DNA from: a virus
IMG/VR virus record: IMGVR_UViG_3300044638_001343
Coordinates: 1-25,606 of that record
Reading direction: 5' to 3' (one strand)
Length of the DNA stretch: 25,606 bases
The position numbers and the translations under genes are program-made. This document shows, in pieces, positions 7,743 to 15,172 of the stretch. The notes under the pieces are model-generated. The model saw only the letters and a program-made list of their open reading frames with translations. It ran no database searches and was not told the origin of the DNA. The first letter of the stretch is position 1; every line of letters begins with the position of its first letter.

Positions 7743-9737
7743 GACCAAATTAAGTCGCAGGTAGATAGCCTGTCTGAACTTAGTGACGAGCAAGTCTCGG
7801 AACTTCAGACCGCTATCGTAAGCGAATTCGAAATGGTTGAGGGTCAAGAGCCTACTCCTGAGATAGTTGACGCTATGACTTCACTCGCAGACATGCTAGA
7901 CACCGTACGCGGTGAAACTGCACGTCGTGAGGCTGCCGCCGAGGAACTTGCTTCCAGAGCCGCCGAAGCAGCCATGCGTGTTAAGGGCGAGGGAGACACA
8001 GGCACTTATGGTGAAGATGTCGCTCCAATGGAGGAAGTAGTTCCTTCAGACGAGCCAGTTTCATCAGAAGTTGATGCTCCAATGGAAGAAACCGATGTAC
8101 CAACCGACATGCGTATGACTGAAAAGGAATATGGAGTTGAGTATGGTTCTGAGGAAGATTCTAAAGAGACCCCTGCCACCGAAGATGAAGACGAGGACAA
8201 GAAAGACATGAAGTCTTATTCCTCAACTGATTCCGAAGAAGCGTCTGCTATCACACAGGAGAACTCTGAGTTCTCATCCGAAACAATTGAGGCTACCGTA
8301 GCCTCGGGCGAAGGCGAAGAAATTTTGCCAGAAGCCACACCAATTGAAACCCCAATCGTTGAAGAAGTTCAACAGGAAGAACAGGTTCCCGTGACCGCAT
8401 CAGCAGATGAGACTCCAGTAGTCCCGGCTGACCGTCAGCCTGTAATCGAGGTTTCGGAGCCAGCACGTGTAGCAATTACCGCTGGTGCCGACATCCCTGG
8501 TTATACAGCAGGTAGCACAATCAATGACATGTACGAAGTTGCATCAGCAATGGAGAAGCGTCTCCACTCGCTTCGTCGTGTCAACGGAGGAGATGGAGAG
8601 CAGCACATCGTTGCATCCTTCGCCACCCAGTATCCAGAGGAACGCACTCTGACAACCGACCCAGAAGCGAACTCTCTAAAGGTAAACGCTGTCGTAGGCC
8701 CTGAGGCACTTGTTGCTTCTGGTGGTCACGCTGCACCTTTCGAGGTTAAGTACGACATCTTTGGTCTCGGTTCAACCACTGACCGTCCAGTACGTGACGC
8801 ACTTCCAAAGTTTCAGGCTGACCGTGGCGGTATCCGCTTCGTAACACCTCCTACCTTGGTTCGTTACTCTAGCGGCACCGTTTACGACTATGACGCAGCA
8901 GTAAGCGTGTGGACAGCCGCAAACGACTCAGCAACTACTCCATCACCAGCAAGCAAGTCTTCGCTTACTGTTTCTGCAGCAGCAGAGAACACCGTCGCAA
9001 CTGACGCTGTTACTCTACAACTACAGTTCGGTAACTTGATGACTCGTGCGTACCCAGAACTAATCGCTCGTCACAACGAGTTGGCTCTAGTACAGCACGC
9101 TCGTGAAGCAGAGTTGTACCTAATAAGCAAGATTGAGACAGCATCGACTGCGGTAAACGCTCACGTAGCAACTACCGAAGCCGCTAACCTAATTGGTTTT
9201 GCTCGTGACTTCTTGGTACAGGTTCGTAAGGCAGCAGTTGCTTACCGTAGCCGTCACCGTATCGATGTTGGAACTCGCCTAAAGGCAATTGTTCCAACAT
9301 GGATTTACGACGCTATGGCAGCAGACCTTGCTCTAAACATGCCGGGCGATGGAACCCTAGGTGTTGGCGAAGCAGAAATCAAGGGTTACCTTGCTGGAAG
9401 CAACGTTGACATGGTTGGTTCACACGACCTAGGTTCGTTTGGTGCTCAGCAGGGTTCATCCGCTAAGTTGCTGGAGTTCCCAGACAGCATTAGTTGGTAC
9501 CTATTCGCAGAGGGTTCATTCCTCTTCCTAGATGGTGGAACACTTGACCTAGGTATCATCCGTGACTCATCTCTAGTCGGCACCAACGACTACAAGATGT
9601 TCATTGAAACATTCGAAGCCATTGCCTTTGTTGGCGTTGAGTCTTTGAAGATTACTACAGCACTAAGTATCAACGGTGTGGCTGCCGCTCTACGCGACAC
9701 CACTGGTGGTGCAACCGCCGCAGCAATCGAGGAGTAA
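7740..9737 (+). CDS. Major capsid protein (hexamer type, HK97-fold) with acidic delta-like N-terminus
   Basis: A 665-residue protein from GTG 7740. Residues 1-80 are helical and coiled-coil-like (SELSDEQVSELQ, RREAAAEELASRAAE). Residues 80-245 are very acidic, low-complexity and Pro-rich. The capsid domain starts near residue 246 (TAGADIPGYTAGSTINDMYE) and resembles actinophage major capsid (hexamer) proteins, with motifs such as RFVTPPTL, LVQHAREAELYLISKIE and FLDGGTLDLGIIRDS. In HK97-like phages such an N-terminal delta region acts as internal scaffold and is removed by the prohead protease. Here the protease is the gene just upstream. Cleavage near residue 245 is inference. A leader hairpin precedes the gene and a strong terminator-like hairpin follows it, fitting a highly expressed cistron. 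The fold assignment rests on remembered homologs and gene order. Confidence 0.88.
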   Translation: MDQIKSQVDSLSELSDEQVSELQTAIVSEFEMVEGQEPTPEIVDAMTSLADMLDTVRGETARREAAAEELASRAAEAAMRVKGEGDTGTYGEDVAPMEEVVPSDEPVSSEVDAPMEETDVPTDMRMTEKEYGVEYGSEEDSKETPATEDEDEDKKDMKSYSSTDSEEASAITQENSEFSSETIEATVASGEGEEILPEATPIETPIVEEVQQEEQVPVTASADETPVVPADRQPVIEVSEPARVAITAGADIPGYTAGSTINDMYEVASAMEKRLHSLRRVNGGDGEQHIVASFATQYPEERTLTTDPEANSLKVNAVVGPEALVASGGHAAPFEVKYDIFGLGSTTDRPVRDALPKFQADRGGIRFVTPPTLVRYSSGTVYDYDAAVSVWTAANDSATTPSPASKSSLTVSAAAENTVATDAVTLQLQFGNLMTRAYPELIARHNELALVQHAREAELYLISKIETASTAVNAHVATTEAANLIGFARDFLVQVRKAAVAYRSRHRIDVGTRLKAIVPTWIYDAMAADLALNMPGDGTLGVGEAEIKGYLAGSNVDMVGSHDLGSFGAQQGSSAKLLEFPDSISWYLFAEGSFLFLDGGTLDLGIIRDSSLVGTNDYKMFIETFEAIAFVGVESLKITTALSINGVAAALRDTTGGATAAAIEE

Positions 9738-9751
9738 AAACCTCATGGTTG

Positions 9752-9794
9752 GGGGGTGGAGTTTTCGGACTCCACTCCCTACCCCATAAATTTT
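9752..9794 (+). terminator. Terminator-like hairpin after major capsid gene
   Basis: A stem GGGGGTGGAGT (9752-9762) pairs with ACTCCACTCCC (9769-9779), 11 bp with one G-U. A further U-G pair encloses a UUCG loop (9764-9767). A short TTTT follows at 9791-9794, not directly after the stem, so termination may be partial. It lies 14 bases after the capsid stop, a usual place for a stabilising or attenuating structure in late phage operons. Confidence 0.65.
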
Positions 9795-9808
9795 AGACAA
9801 GGATTAAA

Positions 9809-10903
9809 ATGGCTTTCCCTAAGAATGGCGTTGTAGAGGCTGGAAAAATTGTGCCCTCCGCTTTTGGCCTACTCGCTGTAATCAAGCCTGAAAACTCTAA
9901 TAACGAAGACATGTGGATTCGTGGATTTTCTCAGGAATATGAGACAACTGTAGACACTCTTACAAATTGGGATGATACTGACACAAGCAGTTACGTATTA
10001 GTAAATAACGCAACAGTTAATTACTACGATGAAATTAAGCCTTTCTTTATTGAACTAGACGAAGTTCGTTCAACTTTAGGTTTCCTTGGTATTGACCGAA
10101 TTGCACGTCTAAAGCGTCAACTTGAGGGAGTAAGTCAAAAATCTATAGAGCGTGAACTTTGGAATGGCGACATTAGAATTGCACAGGGCGATGACAACAA
10201 GGCTTTAGTTAGTAGTAGTGCTACCGTTTTGAATTCTGGAGTTGCACTTTCTTCTAAGCGTGCACTAGCAGTGCTAGAGCACGGAATTGCTATTGCATCT
10301 CACGCAGGTGAGCAAGGAATTATTCACGCAACTCGCGACGTAGTTGCTCTTCTTTCAAGTAACTCAAACATGCTTTTTCACGAAAAAGACAAGGACCACC
10401 TACAAACTATGGGTGGCACTCCAGTAATTGTTGGTTCTGGCTACAGTGGCGATGGTCCTCGTATTGCGGCTGCTACTGCAACTATTAGCGGTAGCACTAC
10501 GCTGACCATCAACACATCTACTCCACACTACTTAATTGCTGGTGATACTGTTCAATATTCTGTTGTTGGAGCAAACATTAACCAGTCTTCTACTTCTACA
10601 GCAGTTGTTACCGCAGCCGACGCTGACACAGTAACAATTACTATTGCAAGTGCCACTAACCGTTCTGAAGAAGCGGTTACTGGTTTTATTCAGCAGTTGG
10701 GAACCAACTCTGCAAAATGGATTTACGGCACAGGAAACGTCCGAGTTTACTTGGGCGACATTGATGTTGTAAACGACAATCTAAGTCAGGCTTATGATGT
10801 GTCGGGTAATGCGAATGACATGCGTATCAAAGCAATCCGCCCTGCAGCGGTTTACTTTGGTACATCCATCCACCTCGCTGTTCGGGTTGACCTAACAGCA
10901 TAA
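9809..10903 (+). CDS. Pentamer-type capsid protein (putative)
   Basis: A 364-residue protein from ATG 9809 with AAGGA (about 9799-9803) upstream. The N-terminus (GVVEAGKIVPSAFGLLAV), the helix RELWNGDIRIA, PVIVGSGYSGDGP and the C-terminal WIYGTGNVRVYLGDIDV through LAVRVDL resemble what actinophage annotations call the capsid pentamer protein. That protein is thought to be an HK97-fold relative that fills the vertices beside the hexamer protein. It directly follows the major capsid gene, as expected. About 70 residues (224-293) between the GYSGDGP loop and WIYGTG look inserted and match the HG/GD beta module seen in the tail genes, though as the most diverged copy. The alternative is a decoration or minor head protein. 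Confidence 0.6.
   Translation: MAFPKNGVVEAGKIVPSAFGLLAVIKPENSNNEDMWIRGFSQEYETTVDTLTNWDDTDTSSYVLVNNATVNYYDEIKPFFIELDEVRSTLGFLGIDRIARLKRQLEGVSQKSIERELWNGDIRIAQGDDNKALVSSSATVLNSGVALSSKRALAVLEHGIAIASHAGEQGIIHATRDVVALLSSNSNMLFHEKDKDHLQTMGGTPVIVGSGYSGDGPRIAAATATISGSTTLTINTSTPHYLIAGDTVQYSVVGANINQSSTSTAVVTAADADTVTITIASATNRSEEAVTGFIQQLGTNSAKWIYGTGNVRVYLGDIDVVNDNLSQAYDVSGNANDMRIKAIRPAAVYFGTSIHLAVRVDLTA
10478..10687 (+). repeat. HG/GD beta module inserted in pentamer-type capsid protein
   Basis: Residues 224-293 (about) of the 9809 product read TLTINTSTPHYLIAGDTVQY, then a Ser/Thr-rich strand and DTVTITIA. This keeps the T.T...PH.l..GD.V skeleton of the tail modules but lacks VDG.Y. It is a weaker match than the tail copies and is assigned by pattern only. 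Confidence 0.45.
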
Positions 10904-10922
10904 CAACTAAGGAGAATAGGTA

Positions 10923-12095
10923 ATGCCTACTCAAGACTATGCAGCAAGCATTCAGGGTGTGTCAATTCGTGTCACTCGTCTAGATGCTGCTGGTAATTTA
11001 CTAAACGGTGCTGGTGACTCATACACCACATCTGCTTTCATGCGTGTTTCATTTACACCAGAATACGAAGAAGGCGAAGAAATCACTGAAAAGGGTGCCA
11101 ACGGTGTAATCTGTGTTTCTTACAAAGCACCAGACACACTAAAACGTATCACTATGGAACTCGCTATCTGTGAGCCAGACCCAGAACTATCTCAACTTCT
11201 ATCTGGCGGTCTCTTGCTTCGCAAGACCGTTAACGGTGAAGTTAAGTCTGTTGGTTGGTCTGCTCCGGGTGTTGGTGACGACCCAGCAGGTAATGGTGTA
11301 GCCATTGAATGTTGGTCACACGCAGTTAAGGGCGGTAAGCGTGCTGCTACACTTCCGTACTTCCACTGGGTATTCCCATACGCCAAGATGCGTCAGTCAG
11401 GTGACCGTGTTATTGAAAACGGTATGCTTGCTAACACATTCGAAGGCTATGGTCTAGGTAACCCTAACTTTGGTGCAGGTCCTGATGGTCGCTGGGAGTT
11501 CCCAGTTGCTGCAGAGCGTCCGTACTCATACGCACGTGCATCTTACGCACCTGTATCACTACAGGGCTTCTACACTTGGTCAGATTCTGCAAACAACACC
11601 CCTGAGTCAGTGTTCTTTACTAAGTCTGGAATCCAAGGTGCTACTTCTCAAACAATTACAAGCATTGTTGCTAACGCTAACATTGCTACTGTGACAATGA
11701 GCAACGTTACTGCTGCTGGTATTGCTAACGATGACTTCATTACAATCAGCGGTGCTGGTGACCTGTTTGACACTCGTACCAACACTGATGGTGTATACAC
11801 CTTCAACAGTGCTGGTGTTGCTGTTTCTAACGTTAATGCAACTACCTTTACCTATGTCACAACTGACAGCGTCGGAGCCACTGCTATAACTGCTACTCTA
11901 GACAAGTTCAGTCGTGTCACAGTGGTTAACCAGGCAACTGAAGCACCTTCTTACTCTGTTGTTACTACCGCTGCTCTAGATACTAAGTACGGTGGAGCAA
12001 CTGCTAACAGTGCAAGTGCTTACAACGTGCCTGGAAGCATCGTTTACAACCCAGACAACAACGTCGACTTCGTAATTCGTTCGAACGAGAGTTAA
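10923..12095 (+). CDS. Probable major tail (tube) protein with C-terminal module
   Basis: A 390-residue protein from ATG 10923 with AAGGAGA at 10909-10915. The N-terminal 230 residues are beta-rich (SAFMRVSFTPEYEEGEEITE, VICVSYKAPDTLKRITMELA, LPYFHWVFPYAK). They resemble actinophage major tail proteins that polymerise into the tail tube. Residues about 249-324 hold an HG/GD-type module ending VSNVNATTFTYVTTD, as expected for a surface add-on of a tube protein. The terminal VDFVIRSNES closes the core. The gene sits before the connector genes rather than just before the chaperones, unusual for a tube gene, so a head decoration role is the main alternative. A strong hairpin follows. Confidence 0.55.
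   Translation: MPTQDYAASIQGVSIRVTRLDAAGNLLNGAGDSYTTSAFMRVSFTPEYEEGEEITEKGANGVICVSYKAPDTLKRITMELAICEPDPELSQLLSGGLLLRKTVNGEVKSVGWSAPGVGDDPAGNGVAIECWSHAVKGGKRAATLPYFHWVFPYAKMRQSGDRVIENGMLANTFEGYGLGNPNFGAGPDGRWEFPVAAERPYSYARASYAPVSLQGFYTWSDSANNTPESVFFTKSGIQGATSQTITSIVANANIATVTMSNVTAAGIANDDFITISGAGDLFDTRTNTDGVYTFNSAGVAVSNVNATTFTYVTTDSVGATAITATLDKFSRVTVVNQATEAPSYSVVTTAALDTKYGGATANSASAYNVPGSIVYNPDNNVDFVIRSNES
11667..11894 (+). repeat. HG/GD beta module in putative tube protein
   Basis: Residues 249-324 of the 10923 product. The copy reads IATVTMSNVTAAGIANDDFI, TISGAGDLFDTRTNTDGVYTF and VSNVNATTFTYVTT. TISG, DGVYTF, VSNVNA and TFTY match the tail-gene copies. The canonical His-Gly is replaced by Ala-Gly. 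Confidence 0.65.
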
Positions 12096-12111
12096 TAACT
12101 GGATTAAGAAA

Positions 12112-12160
12112 GGCGGCGTGTTTTGGTTCTTAAATGTTCCGAAACACGTCGCCTTACTTC
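12112..12160 (+). terminator. Strong hairpin between tube gene and adaptor gene
   Basis: GGCGGCGTGTTTTGG (12112-12126) pairs with CCGAAACACGTCGCC (12139-12153), 15 bp with two G-U pairs and a 12-base loop. TTACTTCTT follows, an imperfect U-rich tail. It fills most of the 83-base gap 12096-12178. It probably acts as a terminator or 3' stabiliser separating highly expressed capsid and tube messages from the connector genes. Confidence 0.7.
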
Positions 12161-12178
12161 TTACTTAAGGATTTATAA

Positions 12179-13285
12179 ATGACAGCACTTTGGATTCAAC
12201 CAGAAGAACTCGGCGACTACGCTAATACTGAGTTTGCACAAGAGGCTGCTCAGACTGCGTCTTATTTACTGTGGGCTATGTCTGGTCGTAAATTCTCTGG
12301 CGTAACAACTGTTACAGAACGTTATACCTGTGTGCTTCGTCGTGGACGTATGGGTGACTCTGTTCGTACTACTGACGCTCTACTGTTTAACGGTAGCGTC
12401 TATAACATTCCAAAATCAGATTTTGATTTTGATGAATACTCTTCTTTAACTGTAGATGGTATTTCTCCTGAATCACGTATTAAATTGCGTGGTGGCCCTG
12501 TGACAGAAATCCACTCTATTCGTAACAGACTAGGTGAAGTTCTAGACCCTTCCTACTATTACTTAGTAGACCACTCAACTGTGCAAATTTCGGTTGGTGC
12601 TCCTTGGACTCCTTGTAATACTGAAATCACTTATTCTTACGGTGCTCCACCTCCAACTTCTGGAAAAATGGCTGCTCGTACACTAGCCATCGAGTTGGCT
12701 AAGTTGTGGAATGACGAAGATTGTGCCTTGCCACAGCGTATTACTTCTGTATCTCGTCAGGGTGTCTCTTACACAATTCTTGATAGTCAAGACTTTATTG
12801 ATGACGTTCGTACTGGTCTGTACGCAATTGATTTGTTCCTTAAGACTGCAAACCCTGACAAAGCACGTGCTAAGGCTAAAGTGTTCTCAGTTGACGCTCC
12901 TAGAGGACGCCGCTACAATCCAAAGGCTTCGGTTTATACAGCCAATGTGTCTAAAGACATTACGGTAAATGCAGGTGCAACTTCTACTGGTTCTGTGACT
13001 TTAGGGCTTTCTAACATAAACGCAACTTTTCTTACGTCACAGGCTGGTTGGACTCCAAGCCTTACAGCCAAGAGTTACTCAGGTCTATACTCTAAAGACT
13101 TAGGTGCTTCCTCAGCCACAGTAAATACAAATGCTTCTACAATAACTCTCACGATTGGCTACAATGATGCCAACAATGTCTTGGGAAGAATTGACCCTGG
13201 GTCTTGGGATTTGTACGCAACTCACACAAATAGCAGCGTTGTCTTGATTACTAGCGGAAACCTAAAAATCAACACAGTCATATAG
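12179..13285 (+). CDS. Head-to-tail adaptor with C-terminal beta extension
   Basis: A 368-residue protein from ATG 12179 with AAGGA at 12168-12172. Residues 1-248 carry motifs I associate with actinophage head-to-tail adaptors: LLWAMSGRKFSGVTTVTERY, GKMAARTLAIELAKLWNDED, CALPQRITSVSRQGVSYTIL and PDKARAKAKVF. Such proteins form the ring under the portal that joins head and tail. Residues about 250-368 are an extra Thr/Ser/Asn-rich beta segment (TLTIGYNDANNVLGRIDPGS, WDLYATHTNSSVVLITSGNL). I do not expect this in the family. It looks like an Ig/BppU-like surface domain rather than the HG/GD module. Confidence 0.75.
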   Translation: MTALWIQPEELGDYANTEFAQEAAQTASYLLWAMSGRKFSGVTTVTERYTCVLRRGRMGDSVRTTDALLFNGSVYNIPKSDFDFDEYSSLTVDGISPESRIKLRGGPVTEIHSIRNRLGEVLDPSYYYLVDHSTVQISVGAPWTPCNTEITYSYGAPPPTSGKMAARTLAIELAKLWNDEDCALPQRITSVSRQGVSYTILDSQDFIDDVRTGLYAIDLFLKTANPDKARAKAKVFSVDAPRGRRYNPKASVYTANVSKDITVNAGATSTGSVTLGLSNINATFLTSQAGWTPSLTAKSYSGLYSKDLGASSATVNTNASTITLTIGYNDANNVLGRIDPGSWDLYATHTNSSVVLITSGNLKINTVI

Positions 13286-13299
13286 TTTTACAATAGAAA
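13286..13299 (+). promoter_or_regulatory. AT-rich motif TTTTACAATAGAAA after adaptor gene
   Basis: Begins at the base following the adaptor stop codon. It contains TACAAT, close to a sigma-70 -10 box, and shares TTTTA...GAAACATA with the gap at 22838-22856 and CAATAGAAA with 7613-7621. It may be a promoter or regulator site for the small genes that follow. No convincing -35 box is visible, so confidence is low. Confidence 0.25.
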
Positions 13300-13327
13300 C
13301 ATATCCATTACTAGAGAAAGTCAAAAA

Positions 13328-13549
13328 ATGGCACACATTCAGACAAACTTCACCGCTGCGTCTATGAACACAGGCAAGAAGGTAGAAGCAACAGTAGCCC
13401 CTAAAAAGGTAGAAAAGCCAGTTAAAAAAGAGAAGCCAGTTGTAGTCGAAGAGGTAGTAGTCGAGACTCCAGTTGTAGTAGAAGACGTAGCCGTTGAGGC
13501 TCCTGTCGTCGAAGAGACTGTAACACCAGCAGAGCCTGAAGCAGAGTAA
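13328..13549 (+). CDS. Small V/E/K/P-rich low-complexity protein
   Basis: A 73-residue protein from ATG 13328 with GAGAAAG at 13314-13320. Residues 1-20 look ordinary (HIQTNFTAASMNTGKKVEA). A basic KKVEKPVKKEKP block follows, then repeated acidic VVVEEVVVETPVVVED units. It is almost certainly disordered. The V/E block has a roughly 8-10 residue periodicity. It sits between the adaptor and the next connector and ends two bases before that ATG. Function is unknown. Such a charged tether could be an assembly factor or linker. Confidence 0.7.
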   Translation: MAHIQTNFTAASMNTGKKVEATVAPKKVEKPVKKEKPVVVEEVVVETPVVVEDVAVEAPVVEETVTPAEPEAE

Positions 13550-13551
13550 GT

Positions 13552-14058
13552 ATGGCACAGCCTCTAGTAACAGCAAATTTTACTGAAGAGGCTCTCCGTC
13601 TAAAAGTAATGATGGACGGCATACTCGAAAGAGTAGAGTCAGTCTTTCAGTCTTACAACGTTCCGCTCCCTAACCGACGTTACTGGAACATCGGACAGCC
13701 ACCAGTTGATTGCGACCAAGTAGTAGTGTCTTTTATGGGCATGTACTTAGGTTCGCCCGGTGATGAAGTAGCACAACCTCAGCGTTGTAACGTACCTAGA
13801 AGTGCGACAGTTGCTATCAGCATCTCTCGTGAAATCCCTACTGTGGGTCAAAGCGGTAGACCACCTTCTGGAACCAAAATTCAGGAAAGCAGTGAGATAT
13901 CTGTAGTTGACGCTTGGATTCTTATGGAATCTTTGCGTGAATTTGACATGTGGGATGACACTGGTTACGGCCTTGGTATTGTTGCAACACTTGAAATTGG
14001 TGAGCCTGAAGGTGGATTTGTTACCTCAGTACTCAACGTTGTGATGGCAGTTCCTTAA
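13552..14058 (+). CDS. Head-tail connector or tail terminator protein
   Basis: A 168-residue protein from ATG 13552, two bases after the previous stop and probably translationally coupled. Motifs NRRYWNIGQPPVDCDQVVVS, MYLGSPGDE, QRCNVPRSATVAISISRE and VTSVLNVVMAVP resemble a family in the neck/tail-terminator slot of actinophages. The length and position fit a protein that caps the tail tube and joins it to the neck. I cannot separate tail terminator from head-closure protein by sequence alone. Confidence 0.6.
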   Translation: MAQPLVTANFTEEALRLKVMMDGILERVESVFQSYNVPLPNRRYWNIGQPPVDCDQVVVSFMGMYLGSPGDEVAQPQRCNVPRSATVAISISREIPTVGQSGRPPSGTKIQESSEISVVDAWILMESLREFDMWDDTGYGLGIVATLEIGEPEGGFVTSVLNVVMAVP

Positions 14059-14059
14059 A

Positions 14060-14719
14060 ATGCCTTACGGTTTAAAAGATAGTTGGATTCTTTGGGGTGG
14101 CCGTAAGGTTGCCAGAGCAGGTAGAGGTAGACGTCCACCAAAACCGCCTAAATTATCTCCTATCAAAATTGGTGGTAGAGGTAGAACTTCTACTAAAACT
14201 GTATACACATATAAATTTAGCCACATGTCTTGGGATAGACATGCTGTAAGTTACTATCGTGAATTTCACACCATAGATGGTTATCTATGGAAGTACTTAG
14301 ATAAGCAAGGTGAGTTAGCAACTAAAGCGGCCAAAAACCGTATGCGTAAGATGCCTCAGAAACCTTGGCGTACTGGACGTCTGGCTAAATCTATCCACAA
14401 AAAACATCTTGGATATTTAAACACCAAAGGTCAATATTTAATGGTCGGTTCTTGGACTGTGCCATACGCTCTCATGGTACATAGGGGCACTAAGCCACAC
14501 ACCATCACTCCAAAGGGTGACAATCAACTTGTCTTTATGGGTAGAGGTGGCGGTAAGAGTGGTAGCCGTTTAAGGCTAGTTAGGACTAACTTAGTCAACC
14601 ACCCAGGGACTAAAAGAAATAGATACCTCTACGACCAACTTAAGTTTTTTAGAGGTGCTGGTAGGACTCCTATGTACACTCCTAAGCCCGGACAGCGTTC
14701 TAGGTACGGTATTAAATAA
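14060..14719 (+). CDS. HK97 gp10-like neck/tail completion protein
   Basis: A 219-residue, very basic protein from ATG 14060, one base after the previous stop. The first 50 residues are rich in Arg/Lys/Gly/Pro. The central part has AKNRMRKMPQKPWRTGRLAK and VPYALMVHRGTKPHTITPKG. The later HPGTKRNRYLYDQL matches the HPGTKPN-like signature of HK97 gp10-type proteins, which act at the head-tail joint. The basic N-terminus may contact DNA or the acidic proteins around it. Confidence 0.6.
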   Translation: MPYGLKDSWILWGGRKVARAGRGRRPPKPPKLSPIKIGGRGRTSTKTVYTYKFSHMSWDRHAVSYYREFHTIDGYLWKYLDKQGELATKAAKNRMRKMPQKPWRTGRLAKSIHKKHLGYLNTKGQYLMVGSWTVPYALMVHRGTKPHTITPKGDNQLVFMGRGGGKSGSRLRLVRTNLVNHPGTKRNRYLYDQLKFFRGAGRTPMYTPKPGQRSRYGIK

Positions 14720-14745
14720 ATCACTCTTTTTTATACATAGTAAAA

Positions 14746-14775
14746 TTGACTATGGATGCATACCGTATCTAATAA
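14746..14775 (+). promoter_or_regulatory. Candidate sigma-70-like promoter before chaperone genes
   Basis: TTGACT (14746-14751) and TAATAA (14770-14775) are 18 bases apart, 33 bases before the chaperone ATG. The -35 overlaps a CATAGT-AAAATTG-ACTATG inverted repeat (14736-14754) that could be an operator. The 88-base gap 14720-14807 contains no gene. This is pattern evidence only. Confidence 0.35.
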
Positions 14776-14807
14776 CTCACGACAACACGAGAAAGAACTA
14801 AAAACAA

Positions 14808-15149
14808 ATGACTGCTAGATTCAAAGATTTTGGCCGTGGAAATGACAAGAACGTTTCTGACCAGCCTCTAACCTTTAAACTATTCGACCAAGAGTTCCAC
14901 TGCTACCCACGTATGCAGGGTAAGGCTCTACTTGAGTTTGTTGAGATGGCAAACTCTGAAAACGCTTCTGACACTGCAAAGGTTACAAGAGTCTTCTTTA
15001 AGAAGGTGCTAAAGCCAGAGAGTTACACAAAGTTTGACGCTCTACTTGATGACCCAGACAAGATTGTTTCAGTTGAAACATTGGCTGAAATTACTGGATG
15101 GCTACTAGAACAATATGGTGACCGCCCGGAAGAGCAACCAGAAGTCTAA
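14808..15149 (+). CDS. Tail assembly chaperone, short form (lambda G-like)
   Basis: A 113-residue protein from ATG 14808. Just ahead of the tape measure, small acidic-to-neutral proteins of this type help the tape measure fold and the tail polymerise. Visible pieces are QPLTFKLFDQEFHCYP, GKALLEFVEMAN and ITGWLLEQYGDRPEE. The gene ends at TAA 15147-15149, inside a stem-loop that follows the slippery heptamer at 15125-15131. A share of ribosomes is therefore predicted to shift -1 and make a longer form, as in lambda G/GT. Confidence 0.8.
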   Translation: MTARFKDFGRGNDKNVSDQPLTFKLFDQEFHCYPRMQGKALLEFVEMANSENASDTAKVTRVFFKKVLKPESYTKFDALLDDPDKIVSVETLAEITGWLLEQYGDRPEEQPEV

Positions 15150-15172
15150 TAACTTGGGCGTTAGACCTCTGG
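15125..15172 (+). other. Predicted -1 programmed frameshift site with stem-loop
   Basis: Heptamer C-CCG-GAA (15125-15131) in the chaperone frame, then a 6-base spacer, then a stem-loop. The stem CCAGAAGTCTAA (15138-15149) pairs with TTAGACCTCTGG (15161-15172) at 11 of 12 positions, with an 11-base loop. Slipping re-pairs Pro CCG on CCC, while Glu GAA on GGA mismatches at the middle base, so the heptamer is not fully canonical. The -1 frame is closed by TGA at 15119-15121 and open from 15122 to 15526, which confines the shift to 15122-15149. Confidence 0.75.

Noticed and set aside
13262-13622. Minus-strand open frames opposite the V/E-rich gene
   Set aside because: Leu/Tyr/Phe-rich composition simply mirrors the low-complexity Val/Glu codons on the + strand.
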